Made by a program: the position numbers and the translations under genes
Source of the DNA: Synchiropus splendidus
Taxonomy: Eukaryota > Chordata > Actinopteri > Syngnathiformes > Callionymidae
Direction of reading: 5' to 3'
DNA length: 64,000 bases
Assembly (NCBI RefSeq): GCF_027744825.2
Contig: NC_071340.1
Location: 9,005,501-9,069,500, forward strand
The notes under the pieces: model-generated
Seen by the model: only the letters and a program-made list of their open reading frames with translations
Database searches by the model: none
Told to the model about the DNA's origin: nothing
Part shown: positions 11,801-23,600 of the stretch, one piece after another
Numbering within the stretch: the stretch's first letter is position 1
Layout of the letters: every line of letters starts with the position of its first letter

Positions 11801-14800
11801 TCCTCTCTCCCATGGCACAATATATTTACGTTTGAAAAGTGGACTTCTGCGTCCTACACTGATGACAAAGGCAGCCTTCAGCATTGCATGTAGAACATCT
11901 CTGAAGCATTTTAAGACAGATATCTGATAAACCTTTTTAGCGTACTATTCAAAGTGTTGGTTGCTATTTATGGTGTACAATATAGTGTACTATCTGTAAT
12001 TACAAAGTGACAAATAAAACATGCAGCTTACTAATAATAAATGAACACTAGAGCGTCCACTGTTCATAATGCACTGTTACTTAAGATAAATAAATATGGT
12101 TTCCCAGCGATGTCCAATGGTTTCCATTGTTTCTGCACAGTATAAAGACGTGGATTCCACACACTCACGTACTGTTGTCATGGTGGCACATCCTTATAGA
12201 TGCTCTGATTGTTTGCCAGTCTGTTTTCTCCACTTCGCTCTTGCATTCGATAGCTTGTCTGTCACTTTGCTTGTCCACAGCGTGTCTCTTCTATACGCTG
12301 AATCAAGTGGAGTAAGTCTGTCACAAGTGTGGGAAGGTTACTAGTCACATGACTTCACTACAGCTTCACTCAATATACATGGCCAGCAAATATCCTCACA
12401 AAAGTGTGCTGTGTAGCTTGAGTTAAGAACCATTTTCAAGTGCAGTCTCACTCACATCCGTTAATTTAACTATGGACACAAACTACATACATGTGGATCA
12501 ATTCAAATGCGCCTTCACGCGTCCTCTGCTGGGGCAACACTGGACCATCACATGCCTAAATGAATCTAAAATTCTCTGCTACATCCTTTTCATTTGCAGT
12601 TACTCAGGAAAACATGAGCCGGCTCTGACCGCCGTCGTTTCATCAGGGGGTCCATTGTGCTGTTCTGATTTTCATATGTAATGCATTTATATGGATAACA
12701 ATAGAATTGATTTTTTCACGTATTCACATTTTCACGTATGGCAGCGGCCATACATTGGCACCATGTCCAAATGATGCCCCCGATCTGCCAGAAGCTTGTT
12801 CCAGTATCCGTTATTGTGGGAGCTTTGCCAGCACCAATAGCGTGTCTCGCATTCAAATGCTATTTGAGACTAGAAGTTCTAGCCTTGGCAGTGGTTTCAA
12901 ATAACAAATAACTGTCACCCGTTCTAAGAGTTGGCTCCCTGCTTACATTTTTTTTCTGGCGCTGTCACTTCTCGTTCCTTCATCTGACTTCAGTGCCTTA
13001 GACCCGCCCCCGAAAAGCTGTCCATACTTGGTGAGACGCATTCAACACAGTCTTACTTCCTGTGAGGCAGAGGAATGTTCAACCCCCAAAAAACTGCGAT
13101 TATTGTCGACGTAAATAAACCAATGTTTTGATGCGATCATAACGCATTTGCTCAGCCTTATATACTGGTGCTATTATAGGAAATATATATTTGTTTATCA
13201 CTGTCGACATGATTCAAAGATCTTTTTCTTTGTGCTGGAAGGAAGAGACATGAGAAGGAGCTGATTTCTGGTTTACACATTTCAGCATGCACTGTATTTA
13301 ATCCTCTCTATGAGATGTTTTCTGGGAAGAGGAGAGTAATTACCTACTTATTTGGAACATTGTGACATTTCCGAGGATGGGATGACACAGATGACTGCAC
13401 AGACAGTTCATTCACACAGCAAAATCCATCAGATGGTCTTTGAGTCGCCCGCCTTCTGCTTCGTCTTCATTAAGAGTGGTACGTCTGGAAAATAAATCTG
13501 CAACGACGGAGGATCTTTATCAAGCTGGTGAGCCATCTTCAATGATAAATAGCGTTTAGAAAGGACGTATCGCGTATTCATCTTTACATCTTAAAATAGC
13601 CTTGAGTTCAGGTGATGTTTGACCTGCTGCATGCTTGTTCCACTGCGGCTGTCATGTGTTCGGAGAGTTATGCGCGTCGGAGTAATTATTCCTTCATGCT
13701 TATACATGCAGACTAGAGCAGAGACAAGGACAGTGGGGACACTTGCTAACATGTACATGTGTGTCTGGGTGAAAAACACATCCATGATTAATGGCGTTTA
13801 TGCTCCTCCAGCCTGCCAAATTGTTCCCACCAGCTCCTAAGCAGCCAGAGGGGCGAGTAATTTAACCTCTGCTCATCCGCTCACCCTCTGGACTTGGTGA
13901 GACTCATTCCTTCCTGAAACGGGAATAAATCACACTTTGTCAAATGAGGGCCAAGTCATTACGTTTTGCCAACACTTGGATTTTATCGATCCAAAAGGAC
14001 CAGGTCCAATATCAGTCAGTGAGTCTGAGGATGTCCAATAGTGCTTGCTGGGGATTTTCAGATCATAGTTTGTCATGGTTCACGGTCATGATGAGCGCAC
14101 GAGGAGAAATTTGGAGTTACAGTTTGCAGTGAGAACCATGGCCTCTGACTCTGATCCTCGTCTGCCCAGTATAACAACAGGATCTGTTACAAGGCAGAGT
14201 CTTCCTGATTCACTTCTTACGATTAATCTTCAATAGTCCTATCTTAAAATCGGTTTAGGTCACAAAGCGCGCATGTCAGCAACTTTAACCGCACTTCCCG
14301 GCCCCTTTTTCCAGCTCCACACATGCAAACATGACGCGGTCCGTTTCCAGAGCTCCACTTCTGTACGCAAATCCCACACTTGCACTTCAATCATAAGGGA
14401 TTATCTAGTGTTGGTGTGGGCTCCCTAATGTTAATTTCGGTGTTCAGAAGGCATTGCGGCGTTAAGACGCACTAATTCCACAACAAATCTCCACAGTTTC
14501 CACGTCCAGACGTCTGTGCTAATCTGGAGATGACCAGCAGGAGCCAAGAATGAACAATGAAGCCAATTAAGATGATGGGTAACAGCTGCACTGGCATCGC
14601 CATATGTTTACTGTCTCATTACCAATACTGTTTTCTGTCCACTTCGGGGCATCTAGTCATATTTCAGTGCCAAGTTAAATTCCCAGGTCTATCATTTGGC
14701 ACGACATCCAAGAATGATTCTGTGGTTTGTGGTTACTTTTAAAGCAACGTTACATGACTGGACAGTGGATTTATAGTAGTATAGAGTGCATGGATTTGAA

Positions 14801-14999
14801 GTTTGACAGTGACTGCTTTGCAGCAAAACAAAACAACCTCAACAAAACTGTATTCTGTGGAGTATCCTGGAGAGGCTAAGCAAGTTTGAATGTTTTATAG
14901 GATAATCTGGATAGAATAGAAAAAAATGCAAAAAATAATAGCAAAAATAAAAATGAAAACAAACTTTATTTATTTAAGTTACTAGAGAAGTACGGTGCT
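8831..14999. other. gene-free stretch
   Basis: No gene is recognised. It contains a short hairpin at about 11210-11245 (CACCTCCTCCG against CGGAGGAGGAGGTG, one arm with an extra triplet), one copy of a 55-bp dispersed repeat (11836-11890), and an A-rich run at 14920-14970. The block at about 10015-10215 is unusually free of low-complexity sequence and carries TAATCC and other homeodomain-type motifs, so it may be a conserved non-coding element. Confidence 0.3.
11836..11890 (+). repeat. 55-bp dispersed repeat, copy 1
   Basis: Shares an AAGTGGACTT-TGCGTCC core, then TGATG-C-AAGGCAGCCTT and a GCATG end, with segments at 27257, 32568 and 46896. Non-coding and degenerate. Confidence 0.45.
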
Positions 15000-15005
15000 T
15001 GAACC

Positions 15006-15444
15006 TACGGAGCCCCAAAGGGGACATGAACAAAAAAAAAGAAGTTTTGTGAGATCTCGCAAAAGTATTGCGAGATATCGCAAAAATAGTATTGCGAGAT
15101 CTCATTGGTCACTATAACATTGGTCGCTATTTTTTGTAGCGTCTGCTGGTAGTAAACAAAAACAGCCGTTCCGTAGTTTAGTTTCTTCTTTTATTTCACT
15201 CAAACACTGTGTAGTGGTCTCCAGAAAACAGAAACAGTTGCAGCTCCTCACTCTCCTCAACAACTCCCAAAAAGCAGAACTCTCTCTCACCCCCAGCGCA
15301 GCATCTGGCTCCACCCTCACTCACTTGTCACCATTGAACTCTTAATGGAACAGTAGCATAAACCCAGAACATCATAGTATTACGAGATCTCGCAAAACTT
15401 TTCTTTTTGTGTTGTTGTTGTCATGTCCCCTTAGGGGCTCTGTA
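15006..15444. mobile_element. 439-bp TIR DNA transposon (MITE) with 6-bp target duplication
   Basis: The left end TACGGAGCCCCAAAGGGGAC and the inverse of the right end, TACAGAGCCCCTAAGGGGAC, are near-identical. The similarity continues through an A-rich segment and AGTTTTG(T/C)GAGATCTCG, giving inverted arms of about 55-60 bp. TGAACC lies directly outside both ends (15000-15005 and 15445-15450), a clean 6-bp target duplication. The palindrome GCGAGATCTCGC and variants recur at the subterminal positions (three times on the left, once on the right). There is no transposase, and a 72-codon minus-strand frame inside has no known motif. I cannot assign the superfamily, because a 6-bp duplication is unusual. 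Confidence 0.85.
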
Positions 15445-15450
15445 TGAACC

Positions 15451-16902
15451 AGTACTTCCAAGATTGAATTTTATTCTTCATATGTCCAAGGTAAATAGCT
15501 GGACTTCACTTTGACAGGTGTATGTCATTGAGATAGTTATAAGGGTAGATTGATGTTACGTTAAGTCAGTTTAACATTATGAGGTGGACCAAGCTGAGAA
15601 ACTGCATCCTAACTGAGGCCCATTTGAACTTCACAGGATCTCTGGACTGTAAGAGGCCGAGACACTGAACTTCATGTTGTCATCCACTTCCACAATCTCT
15701 GTGTGTGAAAAACTTAACTAGGTATAGAATATGAGAATTCTTTTGACCACATCACGCTTTCACAGACTGGCAGTTCCCATGGGGCGAACATCAGTTCCTA
15801 AAATAGTATCAAAGGCAAACTCAGGTTGCACTGATGCAGACACCAAACATATCTTTGAAGTTATTTATACAGCCTTTCCTTGGGTCATCGAGTCTAAATG
15901 AAGGGGCTAACCAGGTCGAGGCTTGTGAGAACAGGATGTTGCTCGGATGCAAGGTAAGAACAGTACTGGCCTTTTCAAGGAAAGGAATGAAAATCATCTT
16001 AGGAAGTCAGAAAAAAAAAAAATAATAATAATTTGCAAAACAGTGTGCTATACTGACATAGTTATAATAACCTATTGCTGAATCGTCAATGTCGTGCGCA
16101 TTAATATCGACTAGATGGGGGGGTTTGGAATTGTCTATGCAAGGACCCGAATGCAACAGACGGAGTGAGAGTAAAAGATTTAAAAAAAGAAAAAAATGAA
16201 CAAAGGGATCGCCACTAAAAGGACTGCGACAACAAAACTCAGTGCAACTCAAATGCCAGAAAAAGCACTTCATTAGGAAGGATAACAAACTGATGATGGT
16301 GCTCCATATTCATTTCATCCAAATTTCTCCATGTTTCCACAAAACTTATGGATACGGGTCAAGCAGCACAGTACCACTGGAAACCGTGGGAGCAGTGTCG
16401 CTGTTTCTACGGACACGTAGCTTGAATGAGACATGGAGAAGACACAACAGTGACCGAAATTCTGATCTTCCAGTTGGAGTTTGTTTTTGACTTGGCTGAT
16501 CCCCCTGGTTGAAAATGTTGGTGTGCTGCGATACCAATGTAAATAACACATGGAAGCATGTGATCAGTGACGGTAACATCGTTTGAAATGGTCCAATTTT
16601 GTATGTGGGGGGAGCATAAATGGGCCTATAGAGCTGGATGCAGACAAGATACACACAGGACAAGACAAAATCTTACCTAACTAAAGCAGGAAGTGGATGG
16701 GAACAAGACAAGTGAATGACCAATAATAACCAATCTCATCTGTGGCGTTAATATGCTAACGTGTTTGCTACAAGCATCTACAGTACATGCTTCCAATGAA
16801 TTTTTGCTACACATGTGACTCAAACTCTTGTTTTAAAGGTTTGCTTCAGACTTGTATTTTTGGCTAGCTGCTCTACTCAGTATGTTTCTGAACCTGACCT
16901 AA
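15451..16902. other. gene-free stretch
   Basis: No gene is recognised. A12 followed by a short AAT run lies at about 16009-16030, and a G7 run near 16118. A donor-like AAG-GTAAGA occurs at 15951-15956 with no convincing acceptor upstream. Confidence 0.3.
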
Positions 16903-16904
16903 TA

Positions 16905-17617
16905 CAGTGTTACCTCGGTTTTAGAACATCCTGGAATTCAAACAAATCGGAGTTCGAACAAAATTTTCGTGATTATTTTGAACGAAAATCCAGAACTCGA
17001 ACGCCCCCGAAAAAAGCCGGAAAAAACATAACGTGGGCGGACCGATCAGCTGACCCACGACGCACTTTGTTATTGTGTATAATGCAGCCTCTGTATGCAG
17101 ACGTGTCCCGTTAGCTACATTTACTGACTGTTTTTTCTTCATATTGAGGTGTAAAACCTTTCCTGTCTCCGCACTGGACCGTGGTAGAGTGTCACAGGGG
17201 AGGTGCTCGCTCTCCACACCTCCGAGGCTGGAGCGCACACTCCAGGGTTTGATGTCCTGTTGTGGGCTGGAGCTGGGACAGGGATGAGGCGAGTCTGGGA
17301 CAGAGCGTTACTTGGTTTATGACTTTGTCACAGCCAAACTGCACAGAAGCGCACATTCAGAGCTGGACACGCACCGGGCACCTCTTCACTTCTGGAGAGA
17401 CGTCACTCACTCGGCAACCCCTCCCACATGCAGCGGCCACACACATAGAGGAACAGCGCACCTGCAGCAGACACTCTACATTCACTCCTACAAAAGCCTA
17501 TTTTAAGGCTTGGAACGCATTATTTCTTTTTCCATAAATTGTAATGGGAAAAAGCGATTCAGATTTCGAACAATTCGCTTCTCGAACGGATTGTGGTCGA
17601 GAACCGAGGTACCACTG
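16905..17617 (-). mobile_element. Tigger-like TA-inserting MITE, copy 2 (713 bp, inverted)
   Basis: Ends CAGTGTTACCTCGGTT and AACCGAGGTACCACTG, flanked by TA at 16903-16904 and 17618-17619. The interior is the reverse complement of copy 1, so the insertion is in the opposite orientation. The 64-codon frame at 17312-17506 matches the minus-strand frame of copies 1 and 4 with only one or two residue changes, which reflects recent common descent and not protein function. No transposase is encoded. Confidence 0.9.
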
Positions 17618-17619
17618 TA

Positions 17620-19512
17620 CCTTGAAGAAACATGATTGGCTTGACTTGCTTGGCTATAACTCAATATATTTCTCACTTTTTCTATGGAAAGTGTTCTACA
17701 GCCCTAAGAAATCCATTCATTCACCTGAGGTTCAGCACACTGTGCATTCAGGTGGTATGGCCATGTGTGTTGTGCCACTGGAAGATCCTGTCTATGATAA
17801 GAGCGGTCAGCCAGAGACTCATGGAATGGCAAACGTTTTGGGTCCGTCTCAAGGGAACGTACTTAACTGAATTGAGTGCTGTATTAACTGTTTTTTTTGC
17901 AAGCATCTTCTCCCTGAAATGAACTTATTATAACTAACAAGTTAAAGTCCCACCTCTAGTATCTAACTTCATGCTAACATTGAGTCATGTGTATCTAGAT
18001 TAAACCTAGCAGAGGACAGTGTAGACTCTCCTGAAACTTGGCCAAGATGTGGTGTTAATATGTTCCTTTTCTAACTCAATCCTGCTTAACCCAGTCTCAA
18101 ATGAGATCAGTCATGGGGGGAAACCATGGTTAATTATGCTTATTATTTCTCCTAATTTAGAGGCTCCTTGAACTAGCCATGCTCTCAAGTAAAACAAGTG
18201 AACTCAAGGTAACCGTCCTGTCATCTCATATCCATCACCAGGCTGAGTTGGGGAGCGGTGTTTCTCAGCTAGAGGGCAAAATGGTGGAGCATGTTATATT
18301 CTAAGTGCAGGATGTGGTCTCGCGTGCAGGAAGACCGTACAACAGCTCAATGTACAGAGATCTCCGACCAGCGCTGAGGTTTTCTCACCAGAACGGACAT
18401 CTCGCAGCGGAGACGTCGTGGAGAATGATGCGTGACTAAACCTGCCGCATGCTTTCATGCCCTGCTGCTTTGAAACACACACGGAACTCATGATGCTGCT
18501 CACAGCAACAGATCATTTTACTTTTGAAAGAAAAATATATGGTAAAAGATGAACTCACAATAGCTGTGTGCACTTGTATGGAAGTGACTATTAATAGAGG
18601 ACTGTATGCACCGCTAACAAGGTTAATAAGGATCAAATATAGACTGAGTCATGAATATTCATGAGGGTGCGGCATACTGGAAGCCTGTGAAGCTTGAACA
18701 TAACAGCACGCGCCGGAGATTACAACGCTGCGGATACATGATTAATGCACGCGGTGGAATCCGGACTCCAAGGAAAATACAGACTTTTTCAAACTTGTAT
18801 GATAAAAGACGAAGTAAAAGGTTGAAGTTTTCACACACAATGGGGCTGACTTGGAATGAACCGGCAAAATGAGCCATGTCCAGCGCTGTGACAGTAAGTC
18901 ATTTCCCTGCAGTGGTTTGATGTGACGGAGAAGTTCATCCCGACACCTAAAGTGAAATTCACAGCTTTGAAGTTTTTGGGGGTAAATAAGGCCAGTGGAG
19001 CCGAGTGAAGAATTCAGCCGTCAACTTTGGGCAAGTCCAGCGGCAGAAACAGAAAATCTGAGTCAAACGCCAGGGATAACAGCTAATCTTGGAGTTGGTT
19101 GTAAAATATACCACTGTGCTTCATAGGCTTCAAGTGAAATAACACACGTGGGCCTCATGTTCACTGAAGAGGTGACGTACCCAGGTTACTGCAGCTGGTT
19201 AGAGGGGATCCTGGGATGTGCTATACACTAACAATACACTCTGATAGACAGTAATTCAAGAGCCTCACCCTTGTATTAGTTTTATATCAAAATGAAGTAT
19301 CACACTCCGCTTGTTTTAAGCAACACACCTGTCCAAACATCCAAGTTTCAACAGCAATGTGCAAGAACAGCCAACATTGATGAGCAGTGTAGCACATGAA
19401 CATGTCTGATTGCTAATGTCACAACATGGAAGTGACGACAGGAAACATTCTCATTCAATGATTATGGCGATTAAATGTGAAGCTCAAACACAATCAACCA
19501 CCATTGTGAGAT
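17620..19512. other. gene-free stretch
   Basis: No gene is recognised. The block at about 18650-18760 has a TCATGAATATTCATGA palindrome (18648-18663) followed by a moderately GC-rich segment with ATTAATGC. It is not a known repeat to me and could be a regulatory element. Confidence 0.3.
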
Positions 19513-20190
19513 GCCTCGACGCAGAAGCCAGTCTCGACCGGAATAAGGTGGTTTGCTCCCTCCGGGTCGGTGGAGAGTTCTTGCCCCAAGTGGTGGAGTT
19601 TAAGTATCTCAGCGTCTTGTTCTCGAGTGAGGGAAAAGGGGAGAGTGAGATTGATAGACGGTTTGGTGCAGCGGCAGCAGTGATGCGGTCGCTGTATCGG
19701 ACCGTGGTGGTGAAGAGGGAGCTGAGTCACAAGACGAAGCTCTCGATTTACGATCGATCTACGTTACCACCCTCACCTATCGTAGCGAGCTTTGGGTAAT
19801 GACCGAAAGGATGAGATCGCGGATACAAGCGGCTGAGATGAGTTTCCTCCGCAGGGTGGCTGGGCGCACCCTTAGAGATAGGGTGAGGAGTTCGGTCATC
19901 CGGGAGGAGCTCGGCGTGGAGCCGCTGCTCCTCCACATCGAGAGGAACCAGCTAAGGTGGCTCGGGCATCTGCCTCCTGGACGCCTCCCTGGGGAGGTGT
20001 TCCGGGCATGTCCTACCAGGAGGAGACCCCGGGGAAGACTCAGGACTCGCTGGAGAGATTATGTGTCCGGTCTGGCCTGGGAACGCCTCGGGATCCCCCG
20101 GGAAGAGCTGGAGGAGGTTTGTGCGGACCGGGAAGTTTGGGCTTCCTTGCTCCGAATGCTGCCTCCACGACCCCCACCACTAATATAGAA
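19513..20190 (+). pseudogene. LINE ORF2 C-terminal fragment, frameshifted
   Basis: Two adjacent frames read as one LINE ORF2 tail. The first contains VVEFKYLSVLFSSEG, RSLYRTVVVKRELS and HKTKLSIY. The frame is then lost after LSIY (near 19750, one base missing from a TTACCGATC-type site) and ends at a stop at 19797-19799. The second frame (from 19799) resumes with RSRIQAAEMSFLRRVAG, LLLHIERNQLRWLGHL and RLAWERLGIP-type sequence (here GLAWERLGIPREELEEV), ending WASLLRMLPPRP. This is a very common fish LINE tail. Three codons are missing after LGHL compared with the 39-kb copy. The usual 3' end (GGATAAGCGG) is absent and a TA microsatellite follows. The 5' two-thirds of the element, including the reverse transcriptase, is missing. 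Confidence 0.88.
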
Positions 20191-20235
20191 ATATATATAT
20201 ACATATTCATATATATATATATATGTATATATATG
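20187..20235. repeat. interrupted TA microsatellite
   Basis: ATATATATATACATATTCATATATATATATATGTATATATATG-type sequence directly follows the LINE remnant, taking the place of its normal 3' tail. Confidence 0.85.
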
Positions 20236-20486
20236 TTTTGTCTTCATTCATAAAAAAATTTTCCTCTCTGCATTTTGGTGTCAGACGTGGAGTTTACTCG
20301 AGTTCCTGTAAGAATCGTAGCCCCACCAGCACCGTGGCTGCCCTCACTCCTCTTTACAGCGGCAGTTGAGTGGCTCCTCTGACCTGATTGGTTGTTAAAA
20401 ACGCACTAAATGCCCCTGTTATTTAGCTTGGAGCTCCACTACCACACACTACCTCGACAGTCAATTTCAGTAAGTCTCACACAAAC

Positions 20487-20605
20487 TGACTCAGTGTGAC
20501 TCAAGCAGCAAGACAGTGGCAGAACAATTTAACCGAGCCCCACAACTCTACTGTAAGTGAGTCAGTCGAGAGAATTATCCTGAAGTGAGAGACAGATCTG
20601 AGTCA
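20487..20605. promoter_or_regulatory. cluster of four AP-1-type sites
   Basis: TGACTCA occurs at 20487-20493 and 20497-20503, and TGAGTCA at 20558-20564 and 20599-20605: four exact matches to the AP-1/CNC core TGASTCA in 119 bp. About 100 bp upstream there is an inverted CCAAT box (GATTGGTT, near 20388). No transcript or TATA box is evident. Calling it a regulatory element is inference. Confidence 0.4.
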
Positions 20606-23600
20606 GTGAGACTGACGGTCGACTGAGCTCCATATACCAGTCGAACAGCATGGCTAAACCCATGACTTGGTTGACTTCTACACCAAAGTCCCTGCAGTGA
20701 TCCACTCAGAATGAGTCTGAATTGGACATATCAGGTCATTTCCAGGTGACGCATGTTCTTGTCTACAGTACATCATTACAAGTGGGCGGACAACACTGAC
20801 TGGACTTGAATGTGAAAATAATAAACATTTGAGATGCTGCCCAGCGCAGCAGTAGATAACACAGTGCTCCCATATTAATAAATGAAATCAGCAAACATTC
20901 ATATCTTGATTTCCACTTTCATTTACATACAGTCTTTGGCTGTGAACCGCAAATACCTCCACGACCTTTTCCAGTTGACTGCACAAATCGCATGCATGTT
21001 TTGACATGTGACGTACTATCATATCTACTCTGCCATCCATCTGCAAAGGAAAGTCATTTCCCCGCTGCACCATAAGTGAGAGGATTCGGCGACGGTGGAA
21101 ATGAACTGCTTTAAAATGCATTACGGTCTTTGTGGAGAAATGGCTGCCACGTCATCTCTCATGTTCAGTTCACACTCCAGGGGAGGGCGACAAGTCCAGT
21201 CCAGCATATGGGCAGCCAAAGGTGTCAGGACGGCTGCGGTCTCACATCAATAATGTAATGGCCACAGCGCAACTCTAAGTGTCATGGAAACAAAAATGGT
21301 TGGTGTCTTAGCCTGATCTCACACCCGATCTCTTTAATATTGTGCAGAGTGATTCCATCTCTTCATTCACAAACCCCTTTCAACCCCCCAGGACATTTCA
21401 AGTTTTTATTTGTCTTTCTGTGTTGTTTATTTTGTATCACTTAAAACATAAAACAGAAACTCATCAGAACACTGAGGCTCTGTATCAGATGTTCACACAA
21501 GATTTAGTGCGGCGTACATAAAGTAAGGAAAGATAAACAAGGATGGGGGAGCAAAGAAAATGCTCGGGGTAAAGCTGGATTTGTACACAGAAATAAAGAC
21601 AAAAAGAGTGAATAACTGAAAAGCAAATGAAGATTCTTGGAATACCACAAAGTGGTCACACTGACATGTTGCTGCACTGGAACTATTGGTTTTATTGGAC
21701 CAGATGTTCCCTCTCGTTTATCGATGTTAATTTGGTCAACAACTTTCATATTTAAAAAAACAGAAACAAAAAGCATTTTTCAAATCGACTATTTACCTGA
21801 GAGGAACATAGATCTCTTTTTCTCAATGGAATATTCTGGTGTTAGTATGGACAAAAGCTTTCTTACTGCAGCCATTAGCGTCTCTCCCTGCCAACGTCTA
21901 GCAAGATTTTTATGTTAAAATCTCAAAATAAACAGAGAGATACATATTGCTATAATTACCCAGCTCCTTAGTGTGACTTCATCATATGGACTGATGTGGG
22001 ATTAAATTCTTTTGGTTTGAATTGAACTTTTTGTTCTGTTTGAAAGCCCGAGTGGTTTCAGCTTCCATCGGAAGAAAGTAAACATCTTTACTGAGGATGG
22101 ATGACCAGTTTTCTCTTTCAATGTGTGTTTACCGAGAGCAAATTCTTATTGAAAAATCTCATCCTTCAGCAGAACAGGGTGACGGAGGTCCTTGGAGAGA
22201 ATGCATGCTTCAGACAAATAGAATGCCGGTTAACCAAAGCGTCTTTGTGGTGGCAGAAGACCAACAACACACAGCTGCTCGGCGAGCCGATGCCATCCCC
22301 GCCTCGAAGACGTGCGCAAGAGGCTAGAGATCAGAGAGAGGCCGACGGAGAGAGAAGAAGCGGAGGAGAGAAGAGAGAGGGTGAATGAAATGCATGTGAG
22401 AATTACAAAGTGTCAGAGCAGCAGAGAAATATGGACGTGAAGTTGACGGGAACTGATGCGTGGGTGCAGATCTACTGGCCTGTATTTTGGAATCCAATTC
22501 TCTGTTATTTAGAATGTTTGTGGTTATTTATGAATTAAACTTACACTTGCTTTATCAATGAGATCCTCAGCAATCATTCAATACCAACTAGGAAAGTCTT
22601 ACCTCTTCGGTCGCCAAACACAACATTAATGAACGTCTCTGCTGGGCAAGTTTCTGTGAATCTTTCGATGCTTGCGGCCAGGGAGGACCACCTCTTTGTA
22701 TTAGTGTCAGTGCTCCTGACTTTACAAAACATAAGCTACGGGCCCCAGACAACAAAAAACGCCCGGTGGTGGAACTCTCAAACACGCAGACAAGGAAGAA
22801 AAAGCCAACAGGAGAAAATAAGACACGAGTAAGAAAAACTCTAGCACAACGCACAAACGCAGCTATGAAAGGCAAGAGGCAAAGGCAAAGACAATAAACT
22901 AGAAGAAAAACAAGGAATCGACAGAAATGACATGCACGACAGAAGGTTTACAAAGAATGCGGAAGATGCAGATTTTGAGGAGGACTTTACCGGAGCATGT
23001 GGAACAACCATCTGACAGCGCAGACTTGAACCCAGGTGTGAAAGGTGTAAGCTGGGGGGAACAAAGGACAGGAAATAACACAAGAAAAACATGGAACATA
23101 ACAAATGTATGTACTGAATACTACTTACTTATGAGTTGGATAGTGCTGTTTTTCGTGAGCAGGTGAAACTCTATTTGCTATCAATAATTATTTTAAGAAT
23201 ACCTAGCATCTAAATGGATAGAATACATGTAGGGCAATAATACTGACTTATTGGTGAGAGCATTCATAAAGAAACAAGCACTTGGAAAGTGCAAGGTGTG
23301 GGGAGACGTTCAGAAGCTCTCTTCACTGCACAGAAGTGGAGAAACTTGTGGCAATATCATCAAAGATCTGAGAGATTTGTCAATAGTTTTTCAGGCAGGA
23401 AGACAGAGTAGTAAAGTACTGCGGCCCTATTTATTAAACTTTAGGAATAGAAATTGAAAAATTGCTTATTGTTTTGAGCTTGTTATTAAAAAACCACAAT
23501 TGTGATTCTCTTGCTTCTCGCCTAGTGCAACAGTTCTGAATTTGCATTCACTTAGACATAGCTTTACACTAAAAGCAGTTGGAGACAATATAAGATAATT

